From Burkholderiaceae bacterium (GTDB lineage Bacteria > Pseudomonadota > Gammaproteobacteria > Burkholderiales > Burkholderiaceae_B): a stretch of 64,000 bases of DNA. Of the stretch, positions 34,714 through 44,551 are shown in pieces. Made by a program: the position numbers and the translations under genes. The stretch is taken from assembly GCA_017983955.1 (NCBI GenBank), contig JAGOAJ010000005.1, positions 1 to 64,000 on the forward strand, given 5' to 3'. Position 1 is the stretch's first letter; the number at the start of each line of letters is the position of its first letter. The notes beneath the pieces are model-generated. The model searched no databases. It saw nothing but the letters and a program-made list of their open reading frames with translations, and was not told the origin of the DNA.

Positions 34714-34745
34714 ACACCCGGGGGGCGCCCGGAGACCACCACGCC

Positions 34746-35672
34746 ATGCCCCACTTGCTGAACACCTGGCTGACCGCCGCCACTGCCTGCTTGATTATGC
34801 TGTTTACCAGTGTCGCCACTGCCGCGCCGCTGCTGGACGCCACACCCCGAGTCGCCATAGTGTCGGCCTTTGAACCCGAACTGGCCTTGCTACTGGGAAA
34901 GGTCCAACAGCCTGCCAGCTATCAGGTCAATGGCGTCACCTTTACCACTGGCAATCTGCAGGGCAAGCCCGTCGTGCTGTTTCTTAGCGGTATCAGCATG
35001 GTCAATGCCGCCATGAATACCCAATTGGTCCTGGATAGATTTACCGTTAGCCATATCTTGTTCAGCGGCATTGCTGGCGGGGCCAACCCCGCGCTGAATA
35101 TAGGCGATGTCGCCGTGGTGGAGCGCTGGGGACAATACCTGGAAGTTTTGATGGCGCGTGAAACTACCCCCGGCGTGTTCCACCCCACCAAAACCGATCT
35201 GGACCCCACACTAGGCCATTTCGGCATGATGTATCCGCGCTCCGTGCGGGTGCGCAGCTCGGAACACACGGAATTCAAGCGTAAGTTCTGGTTTGATGTA
35301 GATCCCGAGCTGCTGGCAGTGGCTAAGTCCCTTAACCATGTCAGTCTGACTGCCTGCGATGCACAACGCCAATGCTTGGATCAACGCCCCCAGTTGGTGG
35401 TGGGGGGCAACGGGGTGTCGGGCCAAGCCTTTGTAGACAACGCGGCGTATCGGGAATATGCCTACAAGACGTTCGACGCCAATGTGCTGGACATGGAAAG
35501 CGCGGCATGTGCCATGGTGGCTTATAGCAATAGCGTGCCTTTTATTGCCTTTAGATCACTTAGCGATTTGGCAGGCGGCGGTGCGGGCGACAACGAAATG
35601 TACACCTTCATGAACATCGCCTCGACCAATTCCGCGCGCGTCTTGCTGGCCTTTCTGGCGGCCTGGGACTAA
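34746..35672 (+). CDS. Secreted MTA/SAH nucleosidase-like (PNP/UDP fold) protein
   Basis: 308 residues with a signal peptide (cleavage about after SVATA, residue 26), so probably periplasmic. The phosphorylase/hydrolase fold is shown by VAIVSAFEPELALLLGKV, FSGIAGGANPALNIGDVAVV and, at the active site, NVLDMESAACAMVAYSNSVP plus FRSLSDLAGG. These resemble MtnN motifs (MESAA/AHV, RAISD). A periplasmic nucleosidase suggests salvage of extracellular nucleosides. It starts 32 bp after ccl and may be at the end of that transcript. Substrate not determined. Confidence 0.83.
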   Translation: MPHLLNTWLTAATACLIMLFTSVATAAPLLDATPRVAIVSAFEPELALLLGKVQQPASYQVNGVTFTTGNLQGKPVVLFLSGISMVNAAMNTQLVLDRFTVSHILFSGIAGGANPALNIGDVAVVERWGQYLEVLMARETTPGVFHPTKTDLDPTLGHFGMMYPRSVRVRSSEHTEFKRKFWFDVDPELLAVAKSLNHVSLTACDAQRQCLDQRPQLVVGGNGVSGQAFVDNAAYREYAYKTFDANVLDMESAACAMVAYSNSVPFIAFRSLSDLAGGGAGDNEMYTFMNIASTNSARVLLAFLAAWD

Positions 35673-35676
35673 TTTT

Positions 35677-36519
35677 CTAGATCAGCACGTCAGGACAGAC
35701 CGGTAAAGCCCGTTTATGCGCCGACGTATGCCAGTGCTTGGCAATAATATCGAACACCGCAGGCGTGATTTCTTTGCCCTCCAGGAAATCATCAATCTGT
35801 TCGTAGCTGACCCCAAAGGCGTCCTCGTCGGGACGCAAAGGCACCAGGGACTCCAGGTCTGCCGTGGGAATTTTACACGCCAGGGCTTCGGGTGCGCCCA
35901 AGGCCTGGGCCAAGGCCCTGACACGTCGCTTGCTAAGCCCATTCAAGGGCGTAACGTCGGCAGCGCCATCGCCAAACTTGGTGAAAAACCCCATCAAGGC
36001 TTCGGCCGCCTGGTCGGTGCCTATGACCAGGCCCGCCTTGGCGCCCGCTACCGCGTACTGCATTATCATGCGTTGCCTGGCTTTGATATTACCCACTAAA
36101 AAATCCTGCTGGGCCGCATCCCGAAAGACCAGGCCGGACGCCAACAGGCTCTGTACACTGGCATCCACGGCAGGCTTGATATTGGTCACCAGGCATTCAT
36201 CCGGGCGTATAACCTCTAGGCACGCCATGGCATCGACCTCGTCGGACTGCTGGCCGTAGGGCAGACGCATAGCTACAAAGCGAGCCTGATGCCCACGCAG
36301 ACGCAGTTGTTCTACGGCACGCTGCGCCAACAACCCGCCCAGCAATGAATCCACCCCACCGCTGATGCCCAGAACCAGAGTCTGCAAGCGCGTGGTCAGT
36401 AAATATTCAACCAGGAAATCCACGCGACGGGTGATTTCTACATCCACGTCAAAATCAGTGGCAACCTGTAAGGTAGTCATAATCTGGCGCTGCAGCGCGG
36501 CCTGGTCGGGGGTCAACAC
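35677..36519 (-). CDS. nadE: NH3-dependent NAD+ synthetase
   Basis: 280-residue cytoplasmic enzyme that amidates deamido-NAD. PP-loop LVLGISGGVDS (about residues 48-58; E. coli has SGGQDS), VIGTDQAAEALMGFFTKFGDG, DVTPLNGLSKRRVRALAQALG and KIPTADLESL match E. coli-type NadE, without a glutaminase domain. The frame opens at TTG 36540, but GTG 36519 has SD AAAGGA at a good distance and gives the expected LxxQI N-terminus. Convergent with the nucleosidase-like gene and 141 bp from the divergent MFS gene. Confidence 0.92.
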   Translation of the reverse strand: MLTPDQAALQRQIMTTLQVATDFDVDVEITRRVDFLVEYLLTTRLQTLVLGISGGVDSLLGGLLAQRAVEQLRLRGHQARFVAMRLPYGQQSDEVDAMACLEVIRPDECLVTNIKPAVDASVQSLLASGLVFRDAAQQDFLVGNIKARQRMIMQYAVAGAKAGLVIGTDQAAEALMGFFTKFGDGAADVTPLNGLSKRRVRALAQALGAPEALACKIPTADLESLVPLRPDEDAFGVSYEQIDDFLEGKEITPAVFDIIAKHWHTSAHKRALPVCPDVLI

Positions 36520-36660
36520 GTATACGTCCTTTTTAGTCAACGATCTGGGTATGTGGATAGCAAGCTATGATATGGTAAACCGGCAGGGGCCTAAGCAGGG
36601 GCTTTTTCGCCCTGGACTGTAACTGCTTGTTGAATTTCTTTTCTCTTAGCGCCTCGCCTT

Positions 36661-37857
36661 ATGCCCTCCGCCTTTCTTGTTCTTGCCGCGACACTGACTG
36701 TGCAATCTCTGGTTGCCATGGCCTTGTTGACCCTACCTGTGGTGGCTCCCACCGTTGCTGACGCCTTGGGCACCACAGCTGCCTATGTTGGTATCTATGT
36801 GGCCATTTGCTATGCAGGTGCCATGAGCGCCAGCGTCGCAGCAGGCGCCGCTGTACGGCGTTATGGTGCCATCCGACTCAGCCAAGTGGGGCTGCTTCTA
36901 TGCAGTGCTGGTCTGGTACTGTGCACCATAGAGTCACTGCCCGCCATGGCTTTCGGGGCCTTGTTGATAGGCCTGGGTTACGGTCCCATCACCCCTTCCA
37001 GCTCGCACTTGCTGGCTCGCAACACACCCGCCCAGCACATGTCCTTGGTGTTTTCGATCAAGCAAACCGGTGTCCCTCTGGGTGGCGTCCTGGCAGGCGT
37101 GATCGTTCCCGGCTTGGCTATCTGGACCAGTTGGCAAACCGCCTTTCTGATGGTGGCCTTGGCCAATCTGCTATGCGCCGCCGCCATACAACCGCTATGC
37201 CGCTCATTGGATAGCGACAAAGACCATCAGCAGAAAATGTCGTTTGGCAGTGGCCTGGTCGGGCCGCTACGCATGGTGTTCAGCCATCGCGGCCTGACTA
37301 CCTTGGCGCTGGTGTCGTTTTTGTTTTCTATTGTGCAATTGTCTGTGGTGACCTATCTGGTCACTTTTCTGCATGATGATCTAGCCATCAGCCTGATTAC
37401 AGCAGGCTTTATGCTAGCTGTGGCGCAAACCGCTGGCGTGGTCGGGCGTATGTTGTGGGGTTGGGTGTCGGATCGCTATCTGGGTGCCACCCGCATGCTT
37501 AGCGTCCTGGCCGTCTTGATTGCCTTGTGCGCGGCGCTAACGCCCTTGCTGCAATACACGGATAGTCATATCCCGGTGTTAGTGCTGCTGGCCGTGCTGG
37601 GAGCCAGCGCCATAGGCTGGAACGGGGTGTATCTTGCCGAAGTGGCGCGTCAGGCACCCGCTGGCCAAGCCAGTGTGGCCACCGGCGGCACATTAGCCAT
37701 GACATTTTCTGGCGTAGTTGTAGGCCCGCCCCTATTTGGGTTAGTTGCCCAATTCACAGGCAGCTACGGCGTGGCCTATGCCACCCTAATAGTACCTGCT
37801 GCCCTGTGTTTATATTTACTGTACAGAAACCGCACGGCCTTTTTGCCGCCCGTCTGA
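36661..37857 (+). CDS. MFS transporter
   Basis: 398-residue, 12-span inner-membrane permease. Motif A-like loop AAVRRYGAIRLSQVG after span 2, FSIKQTGVPLGGVLAGVIVP in span 5 and WGWVSDRYLGATRML between spans 8 and 9 resemble the CynX/NimT-like anion and aromatic-acid transporter groups. No neighbour explains the substrate. Convergent with ilvD. Confidence 0.85.
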   Translation: MPSAFLVLAATLTVQSLVAMALLTLPVVAPTVADALGTTAAYVGIYVAICYAGAMSASVAAGAAVRRYGAIRLSQVGLLLCSAGLVLCTIESLPAMAFGALLIGLGYGPITPSSSHLLARNTPAQHMSLVFSIKQTGVPLGGVLAGVIVPGLAIWTSWQTAFLMVALANLLCAAAIQPLCRSLDSDKDHQQKMSFGSGLVGPLRMVFSHRGLTTLALVSFLFSIVQLSVVTYLVTFLHDDLAISLITAGFMLAVAQTAGVVGRMLWGWVSDRYLGATRMLSVLAVLIALCAALTPLLQYTDSHIPVLVLLAVLGASAIGWNGVYLAEVARQAPAGQASVATGGTLAMTFSGVVVGPPLFGLVAQFTGSYGVAYATLIVPAALCLYLLYRNRTAFLPPV

Positions 37858-37882
37858 ACCAGTCAGTTGGGCGGCATCAGGC

Positions 37883-39568
37883 TTAGAACTTATCCAACAC
37901 CGCGCCCGTGCTGGCCGTGGATGCATTAAAGGCAAACTTGGCCTGAACGCCACGGGTATAACGGGGAGCAGGGGCCTGCCATTTGGCGCGACGTGCCGCA
38001 ATCTCGTCGTCCGGCACGTTCAACTGCAGCAGCAAGGCGTGGGCGTCTATGGTGATGGAATCGCCTTCGTGAACCATCGCAATACAACCACCCACAGCCG
38101 CTTCAGGCGCTACATGCCCAACGACCATGCCCCAGGTACCACCTGAAAAACGTCCATCGGTAATCAAGCCTACCGAATCCCCCAGACCCGCGCCAATTAG
38201 CGCACCGGTAGGAGCCAGCATTTCCGGCATGCCGGGACCGCCCTTGGGGCCCAGGTAACGCAGTACCATCACGTCGCCTGCAACGATCTTGCCAGCCAAA
38301 ATAGCTTCCAAAGCGGATTGTTCGTCGTCGAACACCCGTGCTGGGCCAGTCATGACTGGGTTTTTAAGACCAGTAATTTTGGCCACTGCGCCTTCGGTGG
38401 ATAGATTGCCCTTCAAGATGGCCAAGTGGCCTTCTTTGTACAAAGCCTGCTCTATTGGCAGGATAATATTTTGGCCAGCAGGTGGCGCATCTGGAATGTC
38501 TTTCAACACCTCAGCCATGGTCTGGCCGGTAATGGTGACGCATTCGCCATTCAACAACCCGGCATTCAACAATATCTTCATGACTTGAGGTATGCCGCCA
38601 GCCTTGTGCAGATCGACCGCCAAGTATTCACCGCTGGGCTTCATATTGCAGATTACTGGCACGCGTTTACGCATGCGTTCGAAGTCGTCTATGCTCCATT
38701 CGACCTCGGCAGCATGGGCGATGGCCAGAATATGCAACACGGCATTAGTGGACCCGCCAGTAGCCATAACCACAGCCACCGCGTTTTCCAGGGAAGCACG
38801 TGTCACGATATCGCGTGGCTTCAGGTCGGCATGGATGGCTTTCAGCAACACACGGGCCGATTCTGCTGCAGAGTCTATTTTTTCCTGGTGCACGTTGGCC
38901 ATAGTCGATGAGTACGGCAGGCTCATGCCCAGGGCTTCGAAGGCCGAGCTCATGGTGTTGGCCGTATACATACCCCCGCAAGAACCGCTACACGGGATAG
39001 CGTGCCTTTCAATTTCCTTGAGGTCATGGTCGGACATGCGACCTGCGGCATTTTCGCCCACGGCTTCAAACACGCTGACGATATTCAGGTCTTTGCCCTG
39101 ATAACGGCCTGGCAAGATAGTGCCGCCGTAAACATAGATGGAAGGCACGTTGCTGCGCAGCATGCCCATCATGCCGCCAGGCATGTTTTTATCGCAGCCG
39201 CCAATCACGACCACGCCATCCATCCATTGACCCTGCACACAGGTTTCCACGCAGTCCGCAATAACTTCGCGCGACACCAGTGAGTACTTCATGCCTTCCG
39301 TGCCCATGGCCATGCCATCGGATACAGTGGGCGTACCAAACATTTGCGGGTTACCGCCAGTTTCCTTGATGGCTACCGCAACGGCATCCGCCAAGGGCTG
39401 CAAACCACTATTACATGGCGTAATCGTGCTTTGTCCGTTAGCAATACCCACCATAGGCAGGTCAAAGTCGGCTTCTGTATAGCCCAAGGCGTAATACATG
39501 GAGCGGTTGGGGGCGCGGGCGGCGCCTTGAGTAATGTGTGCAGAACGCAGACGGCGTGGCGTAGACAT
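37883..39568 (-). CDS. ilvD: Dihydroxy-acid dehydratase
   Basis: 561-residue Fe-S dehydratase of valine/isoleucine (and pantothenate) synthesis. Cluster-binding motifs [10 protein letters not shown] and [18 protein letters not shown], plus [17 protein letters not shown] and [10 protein letters not shown], are intact, and the length matches the shorter IlvD type. Its N-terminus ([29 protein letters not shown]) is as usual. Single gene; no leader peptide or attenuator seen upstream. Confidence 0.95.
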   Translation of the reverse strand: MSTPRRLRSAHITQGAARAPNRSMYYALGYTEADFDLPMVGIANGQSTITPCNSGLQPLADAVAVAIKETGGNPQMFGTPTVSDGMAMGTEGMKYSLVSREVIADCVETCVQGQWMDGVVVIGGCDKNMPGGMMGMLRSNVPSIYVYGGTILPGRYQGKDLNIVSVFEAVGENAAGRMSDHDLKEIERHAIPCSGSCGGMYTANTMSSAFEALGMSLPYSSTMANVHQEKIDSAAESARVLLKAIHADLKPRDIVTRASLENAVAVVMATGGSTNAVLHILAIAHAAEVEWSIDDFERMRKRVPVICNMKPSGEYLAVDLHKAGGIPQVMKILLNAGLLNGECVTITGQTMAEVLKDIPDAPPAGQNIILPIEQALYKEGHLAILKGNLSTEGAVAKITGLKNPVMTGPARVFDDEQSALEAILAGKIVAGDVMVLRYLGPKGGPGMPEMLAPTGALIGAGLGDSVGLITDGRFSGGTWGMVVGHVAPEAAVGGCIAMVHEGDSITIDAHALLLQLNVPDDEIAARRAKWQAPAPRYTRGVQAKFAFNASTASTGAVLDKF

Positions 39569-39705
39569 GCAGTTTCCTTTGTAAAATTTGTGCTAGCCGA
39601 GACTAAAAACAGGCAATACTCTACAGTGTACTGCGAGCCTGCTATGCCTTCACAACTTTGTACAGAAACCCACAATGCAGGACTAGAATAGTACTGATTA
39701 TTGGC

Positions 39706-39728
39706 GCAAATCAGAAAGCTTGATTTGC
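39706..39728. promoter_or_regulatory. 8-bp inverted repeat between ilvD and the membrane-protein gene
   Basis: GCAAATCA (39706-39713) and TGATTTGC (39721-39728) are perfect arms around a 7-nt spacer, 41 bp before the start at 39770 and 137 bp before ilvD. Candidate operator or hairpin; no T-run follows. Confidence 0.3.
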
Positions 39729-39769
39729 ATCATGGTGGACTATAGACAGGCATCGCTATCATCACACTC

Positions 39770-40204
39770 ATGAACTATCCCCTGCTTCTAACCGCTCATT
39801 TACTGGCTGCCTTTGTCTTTATAGGCACGGTATTCTTTGAGGTCATTATGCTGGAAGGCATACGCCAGCATGTGCCGCGTGACGCCATGCGTGCTGTCGA
39901 AATAGCGATAGGCAACCGAGCCCGGCGCATTATGCCCTGGGTATTGCTGCTGCTTTATGGTGCTGGCATAGGCATGGCTTGGTATCACCGGGCGGCGTTG
40001 GCCAGCCCAGGCAGCAGTGTTTTCAGTCTGTTGCTAACCTTAAAAATCATACTGGCCATTAGCGTTTTCGGGCATTTCCTGACGGCGATGACCATGCTGC
40101 ATAAGGGCACCATGACCGGGCGTCGCTCTAAAACAATACATATCAGTATTTTCTGCCACGTGATCGCCATCGTGCTGCTGGCAAAGTTTATGTTCTACGC
40201 CTGA
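39770..40204 (+). CDS. Small integral membrane protein, CopD-like
   Basis: 144 residues with four predicted spans (about 5-25, 55-75, 82-102, 120-142). HLLAAFVFIGTVFFEVIM at the N-terminus with its His, and a later FGHFLTAMTMLHKG, resemble the CopD/DUF2269-type membrane proteins sometimes linked to copper or haem. No further evidence of function. The next gene encodes a Rieske protein 75 bp downstream. Confidence 0.65.
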   Translation: MNYPLLLTAHLLAAFVFIGTVFFEVIMLEGIRQHVPRDAMRAVEIAIGNRARRIMPWVLLLLYGAGIGMAWYHRAALASPGSSVFSLLLTLKIILAISVFGHFLTAMTMLHKGTMTGRRSKTIHISIFCHVIAIVLLAKFMFYA

Positions 40205-40279
40205 CAGCCTGTCTGACACGCTACGCTACAATTTCCGATTGCCACTTTGACAGCGGGCCGCACGCCTGCGAGCACTGCC

Positions 40280-40654
40280 ATGTCCACAGATGATGTCGCC
40301 GTATGTTTGTCCTCTGAGCTGATCGATGGCGGATTGGCCTGTAAATTGCCTGCCCGCTACGGTAATGATGCTGTCACCGTTTTTTTTGTACGTTACCGAG
40401 GCCGAGTCAGCGGCTACCTGAATCGTTGTCCCCATATGGGTTCCGAGCTGGATTGGGAAGGCAGTGTCTTTACCCGCGCAGGCGACTTGCTGATGTGTGC
40501 CCGACACGGCGCGACATTTACCCCCGACACAGGTCAGTGCACTGGTGGTCCCTGCCAGCCCAGCCGCCTGACAGCGCTACATGTACGGGAAGCTGAAGTA
40601 GATGGCCAACAAATAGTGCTGTGGCGACCCGACGATAAAATCATCCCCTGTTAA
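40280..40654 (+). CDS. Rieske [2Fe-2S] domain protein
   Basis: 124-residue stand-alone Rieske ferredoxin. The cluster ligands are seen as NRCPHMGSELDW (Cys-x-His, about residues 50-60) and MCARHGATFTPDTGQCTGGP (Cys-x-x-His, about 73). It has no membrane anchor or catalytic domain. An ATG at 40280 is preferred to a TTG at 40247. Could pass electrons to a dioxygenase or act as a small redox protein; partner not visible. Confidence 0.87.
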   Translation: MSTDDVAVCLSSELIDGGLACKLPARYGNDAVTVFFVRYRGRVSGYLNRCPHMGSELDWEGSVFTRAGDLLMCARHGATFTPDTGQCTGGPCQPSRLTALHVREAEVDGQQIVLWRPDDKIIPC

Positions 40655-40725
40655 GCAGCAGTGGTGAGCAAGCTGACTCAATGTTAATGTAAGGGTTTTC
40701 CAAAATAAACCCAATCGGAGACATT

Positions 40726-43599
40726 GTGAATCAGTCTGAAGCACTCGCTAGCCAACCTCTTTCGTCTCTACGTACCGATATCCGGCTGCTGGGCAAAACC
40801 CTGGGCGAAGTCATACACGAGTGTGAAGGCAAGGCAACTTACGATGTCATTGAAAAATTACGGCGCGCCGCCGTTAAATTCCGCCGCGAAGGCGATATCA
40901 AAGACAGCCAGATTCTGGAGCGTCAAATCAAGCGTCTGGGCGACCGCGAAGCCAGCTCTATGGCGCGTGCCTTCAGTTACTTCCTGCACCTGTCCAACAT
41001 TGCCGAAGATCAGGACCAGAACCGCCGCCAACGTCACCAAGAACTAACGGCCACAGCGCCCTTGCTGGGCAGTTTGAAATATGCCCTGGAACTGCTGAAC
41101 AGCCAGGGGGTCAGCAATCGCAAAATACAACGCTATCTACAAGACGCCTGCATAGTCCCCGTGCTGACGGCACACCCCACCGAAGTCCAGCGCAAAAGCA
41201 CGCTAGACCTGCACCGCGAGATTTCCCGCCAGTTAACGCTAAGCAACCAGACACTGACGCCTTACGAACAACAACATATGCTGCAAAGGCTGACCGGACT
41301 GGTCGCCACCCTTTGGCAAACACGCATGCTGCGCCAGCAAAAACTGACAGTACTGGACGAAATAGACAACGCCCTAAGCTATTACAACAGCACTTTCCTG
41401 ACCACCATTCCCCGGCTTTGCCAGGATTTGGGCGCCCACCTGCATGGCCCAGGAAAAACCATCTTTGATGTCAATACCCAGGCCTTGCCACCATTTTTAC
41501 GCATGGGCAGTTGGATAGGCGGAGATCGCGATGGCAACCCCAACGTCGATGCCTCCACCCTGGAACAGGCCTTGTTGCGCCAGTCGACACGGGCCTTGCA
41601 GTTTTATCTGCAAGAAATCAAGGAACTGGGTACAGAAATATCCATAGCCGCGCCGCTGGGCGCAGCCAGCCCAGAACTGCTGGCACTGTCCCAAGTCAGC
41701 CGTGACCCATCGCCCCACCGTATTAGTGAACCGTACCGGCGCGCTTTCATCCATATTTATGCCAGGGTGGCGGCCACCGCCATTAAACTGACCGGCAAGC
41801 ATCTGGCCCTAAGACCCACCTACGATGCCCCCGCCTATGACCACCCCGATGCCTTGCAAAGCGACCTGCGCATCATTGCCGATTCCCTGGACACGCATCA
41901 TGGCAGCGTGATCAGCCAATTGCGCCTTAGCAGCCTGTTGCAAGCCGTCAGCATTTTTGGCTTCCATCTGGCTACGGTCGATTTGCGTCAAAGCTCTGAT
42001 GTCCACGAGCGTGTGCTGACCGAACTTTTCCAAGCCGCCGAAATAGAATACAACGGCCAACCTGTGGTCTATGCCAATCTGCCTGAAGACGACAAGGTCA
42101 GCCTGTTGCGCCGTGAAATTCGCCAGGCCAGGCCAATCGCCTCGCCCTGGATGAGCTATTCTGCGGAAACCGAGAAGGAACTGGCCATACTGCGCATGGC
42201 CGCCAGCCTGCGCCGCACCTATGGCGCTGGCGCCATCGCCCAGACCATAGTTTCACACACCGAAACCCTAAGCGATTTGCTGGAAGCATTGCTGCTGCAG
42301 CAAGAAACCGGCCTTATCATACCGACCGCCCACGACGCTCCGAATGCCACGGATGCCATCCCGTCGGGCTTGATGGTGGTGCCTTTATTTGAAACCATAC
42401 CCGACCTGGAACGCGGCCCCGACATCATGGCGCGCTGGCTGGATCTTCCCGAGGTTGCCGCACGAGTGCGCCAAACCCAGGGTGGCATACAGGAAGTCAT
42501 GCTGGGCTATTCCGACAGCAATAAAGACGGCGGTTACCTGACGTCCAACTGGACGTTATATCAGGCCGAGCGTCAACTGGTCGACGTCTTCCTGAAGCGA
42601 AAATTCCGCTTACGTCTGTTCCACGGCCGTGGCGGCTCGGTGGGACGTGGCGGCGGCTCCAGCTATGACGCCATCCTGGCCCAGCCACCTGGCACCGTCA
42701 ACGGACAGATACGTCTGACCGAGCAAGGCGAAGTCATACAAACCAAATACAAGGATGCAGAAGTCGGCCGCTCGCATCTGGAGCTATTTGTCACTGCAAC
42801 ACTACAAGCCAGCCTGACACCCAACCCGGCCGCATCGAAAACCGAAGACGAGAACATGGCCCGCTTTGGCAGCGCTTTAGCCTTTATGTCGGATGTAGCC
42901 CAATCCAGCTATCGCGATCTGGTATACGGCACCAAGGGCTTTAACGACTATTTCTTTGCCTCCACCCCCATCCTGGAGATCGCCGGGCTGAATATCGGCT
43001 CTCGCCCCGCAGCGCGGCGCAATAGTCAAAAAATTGAAGACCTGCGCGCTATACCTTGGGGATTTTCCTGGGCCCAATGCCGCCTGCTGCTTACTGGCTG
43101 GTATGGCGTGGGCACAGCCTTGCACCGCTATGTGCAGGAAGGCTGCGACAACAGCCCCGCTACCCAGGAACTTCGATTGGCCGAATTGCAGGACATGGCC
43201 AGCGTCTGGCCTTTCTTCAAAACCCTGCTATCCAATATGGAACAGGTATTGGCAAAAACCGACTTGGACATCGCCGGACACTACGCTAGCCTAGTCGCTG
43301 ACCAAGCACTACGCAAAACGGTTTTCAGTCGCATAGAGCAAGAGTTCGCGCTTACCCTGGAAATGTTCAAGCAGGTCACACAAACCGAACTGCTGGAACG
43401 CGACCCCCTGCTGAAAGCCGCCCTAAGCGAGCGTTTTGCCTATATAGATCCTCTTAATCACCTACAGGTTGAACTATTACGTCGTCATCGTGCAGCCAGC
43501 AAGCTGGCGAATGCGGACGACGAAGCGGAAAGCAGCAGCCAGCGCGCCATACACATGACGATCAACGGCATTGCCGCCGGTTTACGCAACTCGGGATAA
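40726..43599 (+). CDS. ppc: Phosphoenolpyruvate carboxylase
   Basis: 957-residue cytoplasmic enzyme that makes oxaloacetate from PEP and bicarbonate. Catalytic His motif [13 protein letters not shown] (about residue 147), [26 protein letters not shown], the lid loop [13 protein letters not shown] (about 630) and the C-terminal RNSG are present; the length is usual. Start is GTG at 40726 with SD GGAG. It precedes the TSUP gene by 22 bp and may be co-transcribed with it. Replenishes the TCA cycle. Confidence 0.97.
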   Translation: MNQSEALASQPLSSLRTDIRLLGKTLGEVIHECEGKATYDVIEKLRRAAVKFRREGDIKDSQILERQIKRLGDREASSMARAFSYFLHLSNIAEDQDQNRRQRHQELTATAPLLGSLKYALELLNSQGVSNRKIQRYLQDACIVPVLTAHPTEVQRKSTLDLHREISRQLTLSNQTLTPYEQQHMLQRLTGLVATLWQTRMLRQQKLTVLDEIDNALSYYNSTFLTTIPRLCQDLGAHLHGPGKTIFDVNTQALPPFLRMGSWIGGDRDGNPNVDASTLEQALLRQSTRALQFYLQEIKELGTEISIAAPLGAASPELLALSQVSRDPSPHRISEPYRRAFIHIYARVAATAIKLTGKHLALRPTYDAPAYDHPDALQSDLRIIADSLDTHHGSVISQLRLSSLLQAVSIFGFHLATVDLRQSSDVHERVLTELFQAAEIEYNGQPVVYANLPEDDKVSLLRREIRQARPIASPWMSYSAETEKELAILRMAASLRRTYGAGAIAQTIVSHTETLSDLLEALLLQQETGLIIPTAHDAPNATDAIPSGLMVVPLFETIPDLERGPDIMARWLDLPEVAARVRQTQGGIQEVMLGYSDSNKDGGYLTSNWTLYQAERQLVDVFLKRKFRLRLFHGRGGSVGRGGGSSYDAILAQPPGTVNGQIRLTEQGEVIQTKYKDAEVGRSHLELFVTATLQASLTPNPAASKTEDENMARFGSALAFMSDVAQSSYRDLVYGTKGFNDYFFASTPILEIAGLNIGSRPAARRNSQKIEDLRAIPWGFSWAQCRLLLTGWYGVGTALHRYVQEGCDNSPATQELRLAELQDMASVWPFFKTLLSNMEQVLAKTDLDIAGHYASLVADQALRKTVFSRIEQEFALTLEMFKQVTQTELLERDPLLKAALSERFAYIDPLNHLQVELLRRHRAASKLANADDEAESSSQRAIHMTINGIAAGLRNSG

Positions 43600-43621
43600 G
43601 CACTAGCCACCAAGGAAGAAC

Positions 43622-44437
43622 ATGCTGACCGCTAGCCTGCTGGGATCACTAACGGGACTCATACTAGGCCTTACTGGCGCTGGCGGCGGCATTCTGGCCG
43701 TGCCCGCCCTGGCGATAGGGCTGGGCTTCAGCATGACCCTGGCCACACCTGTTGCCCTGATCGCTGTGGGCATGGCCGCCTTTACCGGAGCGTTGGACGG
43801 ACTATATAAACACCAAGTACGTTATAAAGCGGCGCTATTTATGGCGATAACGGGTAGCCTGACAGCAGGACTAGGCCTGCGACTGGCACAGCTCATCCCC
43901 GAAACCGTGTTGGCCAGCGTGTTTTCCCTGCTGATGTTGTGGGTTGCACTACGCATGTATCGACAAGGTCAGGCCAGCGGGGCTAACAATGGTCAAACCG
44001 CAACGGCGGCCAATAAACCCTGCATCATCAACCCTGCCACCGGCAGACTACGCTGGACACGCCGCTGCACAGCCACCCTGGCGGGCATAGGCGCCTTGAC
44101 CGGCCTGTGTGCCGGCATGCTGGGCGTAGGTGGGGGCTTCATAATTGTGCCCGCCTTCAAGCGCTATACCAACCTGAGCATGCACAGCATAGTTGCCACT
44201 TCGTTGATGGTTATTGCCTTGATCGCGGCATTTACCGCAGCGCACAGTATTTGGCAAGGCACGGACATCCCCGCTTTGGGTTGGTATTTCGCCGTCGCCG
44301 CCATCGCCGGTATGGTGTTAGGGCGCATTCTGGCACCCTACCTACCGGCAAGCACGCTGCAAAAGGCATTTGCCCTGGTTACCGTGCTGGTTGCCGGGGT
44401 ATTAATGACCCGCACCTGGATGCCTGCCTTGGCCTAA
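43622..44437 (+). CDS. TSUP (TauE/SafE, DUF81) family permease
   Basis: 271 residues with about eight spans in two halves. The paired Gly-rich motifs GLILGLTGAGGGILAVPAL (about residue 12) and GLCAGMLGVGGGFIIVPAF (about 162) are the signature of TSUP anion exporters or importers for sulfonates, sulfoacetate and related organosulfur compounds. Follows ppc closely; substrate unknown. Confidence 0.9.
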   Translation: MLTASLLGSLTGLILGLTGAGGGILAVPALAIGLGFSMTLATPVALIAVGMAAFTGALDGLYKHQVRYKAALFMAITGSLTAGLGLRLAQLIPETVLASVFSLLMLWVALRMYRQGQASGANNGQTATAANKPCIINPATGRLRWTRRCTATLAGIGALTGLCAGMLGVGGGFIIVPAFKRYTNLSMHSIVATSLMVIALIAAFTAAHSIWQGTDIPALGWYFAVAAIAGMVLGRILAPYLPASTLQKAFALVTVLVAGVLMTRTWMPALA

Positions 44438-44447
44438 AATAGGCCAA
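44429..44447 (+). terminator. Stem-loop at the end of the TSUP gene
   Basis: TTGGCCTA (44429-44436) and TAGGCCAA (44440-44447) are perfectly complementary around AAA, spanning the stop codon. The T-run comes only 10 nt later, so termination is uncertain. Confidence 0.35.
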
Positions 44448-44551
44448 TAAAGTCAACTTTTGAAAATCTCACGCCAAGACTGCACATCTAATGGTAAAAG
44501 GGAGTAACAGCGCAACTGTTAATGTAAGACACGCACCAGGTCATCAGGTCT

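Noticed and set aside
37844..37876. 8-bp inverted repeat TGCCGCCC/GGGCGGCA next to TTTTT, as terminator of ilvD or the MFS gene
   Set aside because: The T-run precedes the stem on the plus strand and becomes an A-run after it on the minus strand, so neither transcript would have the U-tract.
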